NCBI RefSeq assembly: GCF_020172665.1
Contig: NZ_CP083985.1
Span: 4,016,184-4,080,183 of the forward strand
Source of the DNA: [Mycobacterium] zoologicum
GTDB taxonomy: Bacteria > Actinomycetota > Actinomycetes > Mycobacteriales > Mycobacteriaceae
DNA length: 64,000 nucleotides
Direction: 5' to 3'
In this document: piece by piece, positions 36,778 to 46,714 of the stretch
Position numbering within the stretch: the stretch's first letter is position 1
Layout of the letters: each line of letters begins with the position of its first letter
The notes under the pieces: generated by a model
What the model was told of the DNA's origin: nothing
What the model saw: only the letters and a program-made list of their open reading frames with translations
Database searches by the model: none
Made by a program: the position numbers and the translations under genes

Positions 36778-37115
36778 CCAGAGGGCCCGGCCCGCGCCGT
36801 CGCGCGCACCTGCCCCAACCGCCGGCCGGGCAGTGCCACGGTGACGGTGACCACCACATCGAGTCCGTCCACCGCGCAGCCCACGCCGTCGGCACGGGTC
36901 ATCGCGGCGGCCAGCCGTTCCGATGCCGTACACGCCGCCTGCGGCCCGGCGGGGATCGCAGCCGCACCGGCGAGTGCGGCCAGATCGGCGACCGACTGCG
37001 CCCGGTGCCGAGCGATCACCACCGACCCCAGCAGGAAGCCCCCACCGGTGACGGTCAGCAGCACCGCGACCATGGCGGCGGCGGCCACACTGGCCGCCCC
37101 GGCCTCTCCCCTCAC
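36774..37115 (-). CDS. TadE-like / Rv3654c-like helicase-neighbourhood secreted protein
   Basis: The product has 113 residues from a GTG overlapping the previous stop (GTGA). One N-terminal hydrophobic helix (AASVAAAAMVAVLLTVTGGG) follows GEAGAAS, and the rest is a small domain with two Cys. It corresponds to Rv3654c, the last gene of the M. tuberculosis Tad-like operon. Rv3654c is reported to be exported, but a pilus-assembly role here is inferred from operon position. Confidence 0.8.
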   Translation of the reverse strand: MRGEAGAASVAAAAMVAVLLTVTGGGFLLGSVVIARHRAQSVADLAALAGAAAIPAGPQAACTASERLAAAMTRADGVGCAVDGLDVVVTVTVALPGRRLGQVRATARAGPSG

Positions 37116-37459
37116 GACGGCTCGGCGGCCGAGACCGCCTCGCCCCGGATCACCAGCCCCGGCAGCAGGGCGAGCCGGGCGGTGACGGTGGCGACCACCA
37201 AGCCGGCGTCCGAGCGCACCGCAAGCCCGGCGCCCTGCGGTGCAATGCGCCGGCCCGCCGCGATCCCGGCCGGGGTGTCTCCGCGGGCCGCGGCGCGGGC
37301 CACCTCTCGAGCAGCATCGATGCAGCGAACCTGGGTGGTGACCGCGGTCAGACCGGCCAGGCACAGCATCAACACCACCGTGAGGGCCGCCAGCGCGAAC
37401 GCCGCCTCGACCGTGCTGGCGCCGGTGTCGTCGGCGAGCCGGCGATGAACTCCCATCAC
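37112..37459 (-). CDS. TadE-family pseudopilin (Rv3655c-like)
   Basis: This roughly 115-residue protein has the TadE signature DTGASTVEAAFALAALTVVL: a short positive leader, Gly, then Glu at the +5 type position of the hydrophobic helix. Start could be GTG or the adjacent ATG; both overlap the flp stop. TadE proteins are minor pseudopilins needed for Flp pilus assembly. Members of this family in mycobacteria lack a recognisable dedicated prepilin peptidase nearby, as here. Confidence 0.85.
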   Translation of the reverse strand: MMGVHRRLADDTGASTVEAAFALAALTVVLMLCLAGLTAVTTQVRCIDAAREVARAAARGDTPAGIAAGRRIAPQGAGLAVRSDAGLVVATVTARLALLPGLVIRGEAVSAAEPS

Positions 37460-37677
37460 ACCTTGGTGTTCAGCGCACGCCCGATGACCCGGTTGAGCGC
37501 CGAGACGATCGAGTCGCCGGTGACCACCGTGTAGAGGATCGCGCCGAAGGCGGCCGCCGCGATCGTGCCGATGGCGTATTCCACGGTGGACATCCCGGAC
37601 TCATCGGATGCCAGCAGCAGCAATCTGACTTGAAGGAAGCGAAACGTATTGCGTGCCTGCGATATTTGAGTCCTCAC
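37456..37677 (-). CDS. Flp-type pilin (Rv3656c-like)
   Basis: This 73-residue precursor contains the type IVb prepilin site ESG-MSTVEYAIGTIAAAAFG, with Glu5 and Tyr6 after cleavage, followed by a short C-terminal part. The leader of about 29 residues is longer than usual. The GTG start is preceded by AAGGAGG at ideal spacing, one of the best ribosome binding sites in the window, fitting a structural subunit needed in excess. The codons at the 5' end are less G+C-rich than the surroundings. Confidence 0.88.
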   Translation of the reverse strand: MRTQISQARNTFRFLQVRLLLLASDESGMSTVEYAIGTIAAAAFGAILYTVVTGDSIVSALNRVIGRALNTKV

Positions 37678-37735
37678 TGGTCCTCCTTGTGCATCACCCG
37701 TCAGGGTTCTCGCGGTCCGTCCGCGAAGCTTCTCC

Positions 37736-38323
37736 TCACAGCAGGCCCGACTGCAGCACCTCGCCGGCCAGGCCCGCCACCACCGGCACGATGCCCAGGC
37801 ACACGAACGCCGGCAGGAAGCACAGCCCGAGCGGGCCGGCGATCAGCACGCCCGCCCGTTCGGCCGCAGCCGTGGCGGCATGCCCGGCGTCGTCGCGGCT
37901 CGCCTTGGCGAGCTCGCCGAGACCGGCGGCCAGCGCCGCCCCCGAGGTTCCGGACCGGCGGGCCAGCCGCAGCACCGCGGTCGTCGAGGGTTCCAGCGCA
38001 TCGGTCGCAGACTCCGGCGGCGACCATGCGACAGCAGGATCAGCGCCCAGCGCCAACAGGTCCGCGCCGCGACGCAACACCGCCGCCAACTGAGGGGGCG
38101 CTGATCGGGCGGTGGCAGAGGCCGCACCCGACACCGGCATGCCCGCGGTCAGGCAGAGCGCGAACACGTCCAGGCCGGCCGCCAGCGCCAGTGCGTCGGT
38201 GCCCGGTGCCGCCGGCGATGCGGCCACCCGCACCGGCGGGGACATACCGGCGCGCACCCGCACGACCGAAGGTCCGGCCGCGGCCAGCACCGCGCCCGCC
38301 AGCAGTACCGTCGCGAGCATCAT
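37736..38323 (-). CDS. TadC-like membrane protein (Rv3657c-like)
   Basis: This 195-residue protein belongs to the T2SF/GspF superfamily. It starts at ATG overlapping the tadB stop (ATGA). A membrane helix begins the protein (LATVLLAGAVLAAAGPSVV) and two further helices lie near the middle and C-terminus. The cytoplasmic segment holds ELAKASRDDAGHAATAAAERAG, typical of the family. It would form the inner-membrane platform together with TadB. Confidence 0.85.
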   Translation of the reverse strand: MMLATVLLAGAVLAAAGPSVVRVRAGMSPPVRVAASPAAPGTDALALAAGLDVFALCLTAGMPVSGAASATARSAPPQLAAVLRRGADLLALGADPAVAWSPPESATDALEPSTTAVLRLARRSGTSGAALAAGLGELAKASRDDAGHAATAAAERAGVLIAGPLGLCFLPAFVCLGIVPVVAGLAGEVLQSGLL

Positions 38324-39105
38324 CGGCCGACTCCGGTGATCCGGTCCGCCCACAGCATCCCGGCGCAGACCAGGCTCACGCCCACCACCGCCAGCACCCC
38401 GCCCGAGCCCCCGAGCAGGAAGGCCAGCGGCCGCGCTCCCACCAGCTGGCCGAGCAGCACACCCAGCACCGGCAGGCAGCCCAAGATGGTCGCCGACGCC
38501 CGCGCACCCGCCATACCGGCATCCGCACGCGCTGAAAACCGTTGCCGTGCGGTGATATCGCGCTGCGCAGCCTGCATCAGGGTGGCCACCGCCAGGCCGT
38601 GATCACCGGCCAGGCCCCAGTAGACGGCGAGGCGCTCCCAGTTCGCGGGCAGGGCCGACGAGCCGGCCGCGTACCGCAGGCCCGTCGCCACGTCGGCGCC
38701 CAGCCGCGCCCGCGCAACCACCCCGTGCAGACCCGCGGCCACCGCGGCATGGCCGGTCTCGGCGGCGGCAACGGCGAAGGCGCGCACCGGATGCGCTCCG
38801 ACCCGCAGCTCTGCAACCAGGATGTCCAGCGCGGCTTCCAGGGCGTCGGACTCCGCCCGGGCGCGGCGCTCACGTATCCGGCGGCGGTACCGCAGGGCAG
38901 TGGTGACGGCGAGCACCGCAGCGGCCACGCAGGTACTGCCCGGCAGACACACCGCGGCCGCCAGCACGCCGCAGCCCGCGAGCATCACCAGAACCGCCCG
39001 CCCACCGCCGGCCGAGCGGTCGACGGGCCGCAGCCGGCGGCGCGGCGCGGCACCCAGCAGGACCGCTGCCGCCAGCGCAAGCGCCGCGACCGTCGCGCCG
39101 CTCAC
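38320..39105 (-). CDS. TadB-like membrane protein (Rv3658c-like)
   Basis: The protein has 261 residues from the GTG overlapping the tadA stop. Hydrophobic helices lie at residues 4-22, around 40-65, and near the C-terminus; the central cytoplasmic part has ALDILVAELRVGAHPVRAF, a T2SF-domain feature. The frame is open further upstream, but that region belongs to tadA. It is the second platform component of the Tad pilus system. Confidence 0.87.
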   Translation of the reverse strand: MSGATVAALALAAAVLLGAAPRRRLRPVDRSAGGGRAVLVMLAGCGVLAAAVCLPGSTCVAAAVLAVTTALRYRRRIRERRARAESDALEAALDILVAELRVGAHPVRAFAVAAAETGHAAVAAGLHGVVARARLGADVATGLRYAAGSSALPANWERLAVYWGLAGDHGLAVATLMQAAQRDITARQRFSARADAGMAGARASATILGCLPVLGVLLGQLVGARPLAFLLGGSGGVLAVVGVSLVCAGMLWADRITGVGR

Positions 39106-40280
39106 GACGGCATCCGATCCCGAAGCAGCGCTTCGAATTCCGCGGCGTGTTCGCTCAAACCCCGCTCCAGCTGCCACACCGACGCGGCCTGTACCCGCCC
39201 GGCGGCCCCGCGGCGCAGCAGCGCGATCTCGGTGAGTCGCCGGCGGCCGGTGCGATCGCGCCCGACGTGCAGCAGCACCTGGACGGCCGCCGCGAGTTGG
39301 CTGTGCAGTCCGGCACGGTCCAGCCCGCCTAGCGCGGCCAGCGCTTCGAGCCGGGCCGGCACCTCGGCGGGGCTGTTGGCATGCACCGTGCCGGCGCCGC
39401 CGTCGTGCCCGGTGTTCAGCGCGGCCAGCAGGTCGACCACTTCGGCGCCACGGACCTCACCGACCACCAGCCGGTCCGGTCGCATCCGCAGTGCCTGCCG
39501 GACCAGGTCGCGCAGCCCGACCGCACCGGCGCCCTCGACGTTGGCCGCGCGGGCCACCAGCCGAACCAGATGCGGGTGGCGTGGTTGCAGTTCCGGTGCA
39601 TCCTCGACGCAGACCAGGCGCTCGTGCGCGTCGACGGCTCCCAGCATGGCCGCCAGCAGCGTGGTCTTTCCGGCGCCGGTGCCTCCGGAGACCAGGAATG
39701 CCAGCCGGGCGGCGATCACCTCAGCCAGCAACTCAGCCGCCACCGGGGCGATGGCGCCGACCGCACGCAGCGCGGCGATGTCCTGGGTGGCCGGCCGCAG
39801 CACCCGCAGCGACAGGCACGTCCCGCCGGCGGCTACCGGCGGCAGTATGGCGTGCAGCCGGACGCTGAATTCGCCCGCGGCGCCGCCACTGAAACCATCG
39901 AGCTGCCCGTCCACCCACGGTTGCGCGTCGTCCAGCCGACGTCCGGCGGCCACCGCCAGCCGCTGGGCCAGCCGGCGTACGGACGCCTCGTCGGCGAATC
40001 GGATCTCGGTGCGCCGCAGTCCGGCTCCGTCGTCGACCCAGACCGCATCGGGAGCGGTGACCAGCACATCGGTGGTACCGGGGGCACCCAGCAGCGGCTC
40101 GAGTGGTCCGGCGCCGGTCAACTCGGTCTGCAGCACCCGCAGGCTCGACAGCATCTCGGTCTCGCCGAGCACGCCACCGGATTCGGCGCGGATCGCCGCG
40201 GCCACCGCTTCGGGCCGCAGCTCCGCGGAGTATCCGGCAGCCAGCCGTTCACGGACCCGGTCGATCATCGAATCCTTCAT
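39102..40280 (-). CDS. tadA: TadA/CpaF secretion ATPase (Rv3659c-like)
   Basis: This 392-residue hexameric ATPase powers pilus assembly. The Walker A is SGGTGAGKTTLL, the Asp box LVCVEDAPELQP, Walker B PDRLVVGEVRGAEVVDLL, and the His box NTGHDGGAGTVHAN. The ATG start overlaps the ssd stop. A much longer open frame runs upstream in the same phase but overlaps ssd and has no family similarity. Confidence 0.93.
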   Translation of the reverse strand: MKDSMIDRVRERLAAGYSAELRPEAVAAAIRAESGGVLGETEMLSSLRVLQTELTGAGPLEPLLGAPGTTDVLVTAPDAVWVDDGAGLRRTEIRFADEASVRRLAQRLAVAAGRRLDDAQPWVDGQLDGFSGGAAGEFSVRLHAILPPVAAGGTCLSLRVLRPATQDIAALRAVGAIAPVAAELLAEVIAARLAFLVSGGTGAGKTTLLAAMLGAVDAHERLVCVEDAPELQPRHPHLVRLVARAANVEGAGAVGLRDLVRQALRMRPDRLVVGEVRGAEVVDLLAALNTGHDGGAGTVHANSPAEVPARLEALAALGGLDRAGLHSQLAAAVQVLLHVGRDRTGRRRLTEIALLRRGAAGRVQAASVWQLERGLSEHAAEFEALLRDRMPS

Positions 40281-41344
40281 GCCGCCTGAGCCTTTCGGCC
40301 GGCGACCAGTTCCAGGACCCGGGTGGCCGCTTGCGCCAGCGCGGACCGGCGACCGAGCCGCAGGCCGGCATGTTCGAGCCGCTCGGCCAGCTGCGGCTCG
40401 GCCCGCACCGCCGCCAGCAGCGGCAGCCCGACGATCTGGGCCACCTCGGTGGCACGCAGCCCGCCCGGGGCCGGCCCGCGGACCACCAGGCCGACGTTGG
40501 GGGTGACCGAACGCAGCCGCGGTGCGATCACCGCGCCGGCCGCGCAGGCCCGAACGTCGCACGGGCAGACCACCACCACGAGATCGGCGAGGCTCAGCGC
40601 GGTCTCGACCGGATCGGCCCATGCCCGGGGCAAGTCGCAGACCACGGTGACTCCGCCGCGTCGGCCCGCGTCCAAGACCGCGTCCACGGTCGGCGCGGCC
40701 ACCTGGTGGTCCCGCTGCCGGATGCCGGAGAGCACGCTGACATCGCCGTGGCGGGGCAACGCCGCTCGCAGCGCGGGCCACGTCAGCCGTCCACTGCGAC
40801 GGGTCAGGTCGCCCCAGCGCAGACCGGCGACGTTCTCGGTGCCGGCCAACAGGTCGATGCCTCCGCCCCAGGCGTCCAGATCGACCAGCAGGGCCTCTCC
40901 GGCGCGCTGCGCCAGTGCCGTCGCCATCAGTGATGCCCCGGCCCCGCCGCGCGCGCCGATCACCGCGATGACCGCGCCGCGGTGAGCACCGTCCGGTGTT
41001 GCCTCAGCCGCCTCGGCCAGCTCAGTCACCAGAGCGTCACCGTCGGTGGGCAGTGTCAGCACCCGCTGCGCCCCGATCGCTACGGCGGCCTGCCACGCGG
41101 GCGTTCCGGTGGGATCCTCGGTGAGCACCAGGACGTGCACGCGGCGCGGCAGCCCGGCGGTCGAACAGCGCGCGGCACCGTCCTCGTCGAGCACCACCGC
41201 GGTGGCGGCCGCCCACGCGGTGCGAGTGGGCACAGTGGCACCCAGGTGGATCACCCGCAGCCCGGCGGCCGCGGCCACCCGGTCGACCTCGTCGCGCAGG
41301 GCGGGTTGGGCGACCAGGGCCAACAGTCCGGGGGTGTTGCTCAC
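40277..41344 (-). CDS. ssd: Septum-site-determining protein, TadZ/CpaE-like (Rv3660c-like)
   Basis: This 355-residue MinD/ParA-superfamily protein has an N-terminal receiver-like domain (residues 1-115) and a C-terminal deviant Walker ATPase domain. The P-loop reads GARGGAGASL: the Lys of a standard P-loop is lost, as in TadZ and mycobacterial Ssd. M. tuberculosis Ssd is reported to affect septum formation, while its position at the head of the tad operon suggests it places the pilus machinery. It begins at GTG and leads a seven-gene chain of overlapping or nearly overlapping genes. Confidence 0.9.
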   Translation of the reverse strand: MSNTPGLLALVAQPALRDEVDRVAAAAGLRVIHLGATVPTRTAWAAATAVVLDEDGAARCSTAGLPRRVHVLVLTEDPTGTPAWQAAVAIGAQRVLTLPTDGDALVTELAEAAEATPDGAHRGAVIAVIGARGGAGASLMATALAQRAGEALLVDLDAWGGGIDLLAGTENVAGLRWGDLTRRSGRLTWPALRAALPRHGDVSVLSGIRQRDHQVAAPTVDAVLDAGRRGGVTVVCDLPRAWADPVETALSLADLVVVVCPCDVRACAAGAVIAPRLRSVTPNVGLVVRGPAPGGLRATEVAQIVGLPLLAAVRAEPQLAERLEHAGLRLGRRSALAQAATRVLELVAGRKAQAA

Positions 41345-41396
41345 CCCGTCACGGTGGTGGGGCGCATTCGCCCGTGCCAGCCGGACTTGGCCAATT

Positions 41397-41421
41397 GTGG
41401 ATGAAAAGATCCACTGTGGAT
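41397..41421. promoter_or_regulatory. GTGGAT box cluster upstream of ssd
   Basis: GTGGAT, six bases, then the perfect palindrome ATCCAC-T-GTGGAT. The three boxes lie 53-77 bp before the ssd start, suitable for a regulator of the tad operon. No regulator is known to me. Confidence 0.4.
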
Positions 41422-41533
41422 GGGCCTGCGGTTTGTGCAGGACAACAAATCATCCGATTCAGATGTCTATGCCTCGGATTGGAACACGTTCCACTTGGAA
41501 GAATTCGGTTCCAGCGAAGAATAGTTAGCCCGG

Positions 41534-41608
41534 AAAAAGGACGACCCCCGCCAGGGGGGGAGGAGGCGGAGGTCGTCGTGCATCAACCCCGGGGGGTCGG
41601 GCCGATAC
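41534..41608 (-). ncRNA. 6C small RNA (B11 / ncRv13660c-type)
   Basis: The minus strand forms two hairpins with C-rich loops. Hairpin 1 is ATCGGCCC with GGGGTTGAT around GACCCCCC; hairpin 2 is GACGACC-CCGCC with GGCGGGGGTCGTC around a loop containing seven C, followed by CTTTTT. A -10-like TATGCT lies at 41615-41620. Two hairpins with six or more loop C define the actinobacterial 6C RNA, and its M. tuberculosis representative lies between Rv3660c and Rv3661, exactly as here. Mycobacterial 6C RNA is reported to base-pair through its C-rich loops with G-rich target mRNAs. The 5' end is approximate. Confidence 0.87.
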
Positions 41609-41753
41609 ACCCTCAGCATAAGCCGAGTGATGCCACTATACACACGAGAGGGCGGTCTGGCGCAAGTGTCCACACCAAATGGACTCGGTTCGTTGCGCCT
41701 GTCCTGAAGTGCACTTTCCCGGATATTGCCGGGACGAATGGCGGCGGCGGACC

Positions 41754-41759
41754 TATGCT
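41754..41759 (+). promoter_or_regulatory. -10 element TATGCT for a leaderless transcript
   Basis: Placed exactly at -12 to -7 from the HAD gene GTG. Confidence 0.65.
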
Positions 41760-41765
41760 GTACCG

Positions 41766-42632
41766 GTGACGGCTTCCGACCCGGGCACCCCGAATCCGCA
41801 GTCCCCGCGACCATCGGCGGAGCCGGTGCCACCGGACACGCGGACCCGTACCGCCGCCTTCCTGGACCTCGACCACACGGTGATCGCCAAGTCCAGCGCG
41901 CTGGCCTTCAGCAAACCTTTTATGGATCAGGGACTGATCAACCGTCGTACGGTTCTGAAGTCGAGCTACGCCCAATTCCTCATGCTGTTGTCCGGTGCCG
42001 ACCACGACCAGATGGAGCGGATGCGCACCCATCTGACGAACATGTGCAAGGGGTGGGACGCCGAGCAGGTGAAGGCGATCGTCAACGAGACGATGCACGA
42101 TGTCGTCACACCCCTGGTCTTCGCCGAGGCAGCCCAGCTGATTGCCGATCACAAGCTCTGCGGCCGAGACGTGGTGGTCGTCTCGGCCTCCGGTGAGGAG
42201 ATCGTGGCGCCCATCGCCCGCGCCCTGGGCGCCACTCACGCCATGGCCACCCGGATGGTCGTCGCCGACGGCAAGTACACCGGCGAGATCGCGTTCTACT
42301 GCTACGGCGAGGGCAAGGTGCAGGCAATCCAGGAGTTGGCCGCCCGCGAGGGCTACCCGCTGGAGCACTGCTACGCCTACTCCGACTCGATCACCGACCT
42401 GCCGATGCTGCAGGCGGTGGGCCACCCCTCGGCGGTGAATCCGGACCGCGGGCTGCGCAAGGAGGCGCTCGCCAACGGGTGGCCGGTGCTCACTTTCTCC
42501 CGGCCGGTGTCGCTGCGCGACCGCCTTCCTGCCCCGTCCGGCGCTGCGGTGGCCACCACCGCAGCAGTCGGGATCAGCGCGATCGCGGCCGGGGCGCTGA
42601 CGTATTCGCTGCTGCGCCGGCTCACCACCTGA
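41766..42632 (+). CDS. HAD-IB family hydrolase, SerB-like (Rv3661-like)
   Basis: This 288-residue phosphatase matches M. tuberculosis Rv3661 in size and setting. Motif I is FLDLDHTVIAKSS with the nucleophile and acid Asp, motif II the Ser of VVVVSASGEE, and motifs III/IV the Lys of GEGKVQAI and YSDSITDLPML. A C-terminal hydrophobic helix (VATTAAVGISAIAAGALTY) may anchor it in the membrane. Relatives hydrolyse phosphoserine or lipid-linked phosphates; the substrate is not evident. The GTG start is fixed by a perfectly positioned -10 hexamer, which excludes the longer upstream frame. Confidence 0.9.
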   Translation: MTASDPGTPNPQSPRPSAEPVPPDTRTRTAAFLDLDHTVIAKSSALAFSKPFMDQGLINRRTVLKSSYAQFLMLLSGADHDQMERMRTHLTNMCKGWDAEQVKAIVNETMHDVVTPLVFAEAAQLIADHKLCGRDVVVVSASGEEIVAPIARALGATHAMATRMVVADGKYTGEIAFYCYGEGKVQAIQELAAREGYPLEHCYAYSDSITDLPMLQAVGHPSAVNPDRGLRKEALANGWPVLTFSRPVSLRDRLPAPSGAAVATTAAVGISAIAAGALTYSLLRRLTT

Positions 42633-42724
42633 GCCTCCAGCAAACCTCGGCGGTCACAATCCGATGACACCGGGCACGCCGATTGAGATTCACCCTTGCT
42701 GTGGCCTGCATCACGTAGTACAAA

Positions 42725-43028
42725 GGAAGCACGGAAGCCCGGTAAGGCCAGGGTCGACTCGGAAGAGAAGGATCGATCTCCCGAACCACGCTTCCCAGTG
42801 CGGATAGCGGTACCCACGCGGAGCCATAGCCGCGAAGATGGCAGAAGTGTTGCGGGCCTGCGTAATTGCGGAACGTGTTCGGATTTGTCAACCTCTTGGG
42901 TGGGGTTGCTCCCGAAGAACACCGCAGGAGCGCCGAGGCCACCCACGCAACCCACGTTGGACGCTTGGTAACCGTGTACCGCACTAGCGGGCGGCGAGCC
43001 GATTCATTCGGAACGCCGCCCGCTTCGT
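42725..43028 (+). ncRNA. Ms1 / MTS2823 small RNA
   Basis: A 418 bp gap without coding frames lies between the Rv3661-like and Rv3662c-like genes, where M. tuberculosis encodes MTS2823. A promoter-like CACGTAGTACAAAGG is followed by about 300 bases rich in short complementary segments (for example AGAAGGATCGATCTCCCG and GCGGATAGCGG) and ending in a strong terminator. The predicted length is close to the 304 nt reported for M. smegmatis Ms1. Ms1 binds RNA polymerase core in stationary phase, replacing 6S RNA. Identification is by position, length and architecture; ends are approximate. Confidence 0.82.
42987..43028 (+). terminator. Terminator of Ms1
   Basis: GCGGGCGGCG pairs perfectly with CGCCGCCCGC across a 17-base loop, followed by TTCGTCTGT. 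The stop of the convergent gene lies 22 bases beyond. Confidence 0.88.
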
Positions 43029-43050
43029 CTGTCCGGATCGGCCTGTCGAC

Positions 43051-43803
43051 TCAACGCTTGGCGCCGGCCTCAGCAATCCCCAGCGCGTCCATCGCGCCGG
43101 CGTGCATCGCACCGCAGCACCCCAGCAGCCATCGGGTGACACCCTTGGGCGTCCCTCCCGCGAAATCGCGCGCCGCTTGGCGGTACTCACCGGATTTGCG
43201 CATCCAGGTGACCTCCGGAACGCCCAGTCCGCGGCGGTCCAGCCCGCTGGCGATGGTCACCAGCCGGGCCGCTCCCCGCGCGACCACTCCGTCGGCACTG
43301 CCGAACGGCGCCATGGTCAGCAGCTCTCCGTGCACCACCGCGGCAAACACCGGTGCTGCCACTTCGGTGCCGCCGGCGGCCAGGTCGGCGAGCATCTCCA
43401 GCCGGCGGCCGACGGCCTCGCCACCCTCCGGCCGGCCGAGGTGGTCTTCGTCGACCAGGTCAGCGGCGGCCAGCACATGCAGCCGGGCCAGCGCCTGCAG
43501 CGGGGCACGGCGCCAGACCTCGACCAGCGAGCCCTGCCCGCCCTCGAGTGCCTGGGCCACCCGCAGCGCACCGGCGAACACCGGATTCGCCGCGGCGGAG
43601 GCATCCACATTGGTGGGACCACCGTCGAGCACCGACGACGCCCGCGCCGCCCGCAACGACGCCTCCGCTGCGCTGACCGGCCAGCCGCGAACATTTGTCT
43701 TGTGACGCAGTGCGCGGGCCAGCTCGTCACGAACCTTCTCGCTGGCCTCGGCGACACCGGGCAACTGCAGCAGCGGGGCCAGTGGATCGTCTGCGGAAAT
43801 CAC
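43051..43803 (-). CDS. Conserved hypothetical protein (Rv3662c-like)
   Basis: From this GTG the product has 250 residues; an ATG at 43839 would add 12 but lies inside the divergent acs promoter. TAGTGT (43811-43816, minus strand) sits within one base of the ideal spacing for a leaderless start here. The protein is soluble and Ala-rich, with RALRHKTNVRGWPVSAAEAS near the N-terminus and a Cys pair near the C-terminus (LLGCCGAMHAGAMDALG). I do not recognise a catalytic family. M. tuberculosis Rv3662c has the same position relative to MTS2823. Confidence 0.8.
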   Translation of the reverse strand: MISADDPLAPLLQLPGVAEASEKVRDELARALRHKTNVRGWPVSAAEASLRAARASSVLDGGPTNVDASAAANPVFAGALRVAQALEGGQGSLVEVWRRAPLQALARLHVLAAADLVDEDHLGRPEGGEAVGRRLEMLADLAAGGTEVAAPVFAAVVHGELLTMAPFGSADGVVARGAARLVTIASGLDRRGLGVPEVTWMRKSGEYRQAARDFAGGTPKGVTRWLLGCCGAMHAGAMDALGIAEAGAKR

Positions 43804-43829
43804 GGGCTGGACACTACCGCCGAGAAGAT

Positions 43830-43835
43830 TAGGCT
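43830..43835 (+). promoter_or_regulatory. -10 element TAGGCT for leaderless acs
   Basis: Placed exactly at -12 to -7 from the acs GTG, inside a 38 bp gap shared with the divergent gene. Confidence 0.6.
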
Positions 43836-43841
43836 CCATAC

Positions 43842-45847
<2,006 letters not shown>

Positions 45848-45851
<4 letters not shown>

Positions 45852-46543
45852 CTGATCGGTACGAATCCGGCGCCTGGCCGGTTCTTGCTGTCGAGGTCGC
45901 CCAGCACAGCGTTGATCGACACCACCACCGCCGGCGTGTGCAGCGGAATGTACTTGACCACGCAAGTCGGCAGCGCGTCGCTGAACGCGCCGTGGATCAT
46001 GCCGACCAGCAGGTTGTTCACCACCACGGGCCCGCCGGAGTCGCCCGGCCGGCCGCAGACCTGCATCACGATGGTGCCGGGATCCTGACCCGGACCCCAG
46101 GTGAGGCCGCAGGAGTTGCCGGTGGTGCGACCCTGCTTGCAGGCGATCTGGCCGAAGCTCGGGTCCGGGCCGATTCCGTCGATGACGAAACCACCGAAAT
46201 TGGACACCGGCGTCACCTTGGCGGCGTCGAACTCGATCACTGCGTAGTCCATCCCGTCGTTGCCGGCGACCATGCGGCCGATGATGCCGTTGCCCTCCGC
46301 ACCCTCCGCGGCCACCTCGGCACCGGGACCACCGCAGTGCGCGGAGGTGAAACCGATCAGCGCGCCGGTCCTGTCGTGGCCGATGGTGGTCAGCGTGCAC
46401 AGCGTGTCGCCGTCGACGACGATGCCGGCGCCACCGCCCATCGGCAGCTTGTCGTCGGCGGCCACCGGGCCGGCCGGCCCGGCCAGGGTGGCCAGGGTGG
46501 CGCAGATCGCCCACGTCAGCAGCGTCATCATGCTGCGTGGCAT
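45848..46543 (-). CDS. Secreted trypsin-like serine protease (Rv3668c-like)
   Basis: The protein has 231 residues from an ATG giving the signal peptide MPRSMMTLLTWAICATLATL, cleaved near VAADD. The catalytic triad is His in TSAHCGG, Asp in GMDYAVIEF and Ser in GRPGDSGGPVV. Paired Cys residues suggest disulfides. M. tuberculosis Rv3668c (about 232 residues) sits likewise after acs. The stop overlaps the convergent acs stop. A longer upstream frame exists but lacks the signal peptide at its N-terminus. Confidence 0.9.
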
Positions 46544-46714
46544 CCAGCGGTGTGCGGTCTGCACAGCGGCACCCCCTCCCTCGACCTCTGAAACCACAGC
46601 GTAGCGGTGATCCCAGGTGGTGCGGTCCGCCGACGGCTTTACCGGGCTCACGTGTCGGGACGGCAAACGCATGGCAACATTAGGCCGCGACGACGCCGAA
46701 CGGGAGGACAGCCA

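Larger units (their letters stand above)
41345..41765. other. Intergenic region between ssd and the HAD phosphatase gene, 421 bp
   Basis: It contains the ssd upstream boxes, the 6C RNA on the minus strand and the HAD gene -10 element. Short frames here have no coding character. Confidence 0.8.

Noticed and set aside
38542..40506. 654-codon plus-strand frame opposite tadA and tadB
   Set aside because: Ser/Thr/Arg/Pro-rich shadow; the minus-strand tad genes have family motifs and four-base overlaps.
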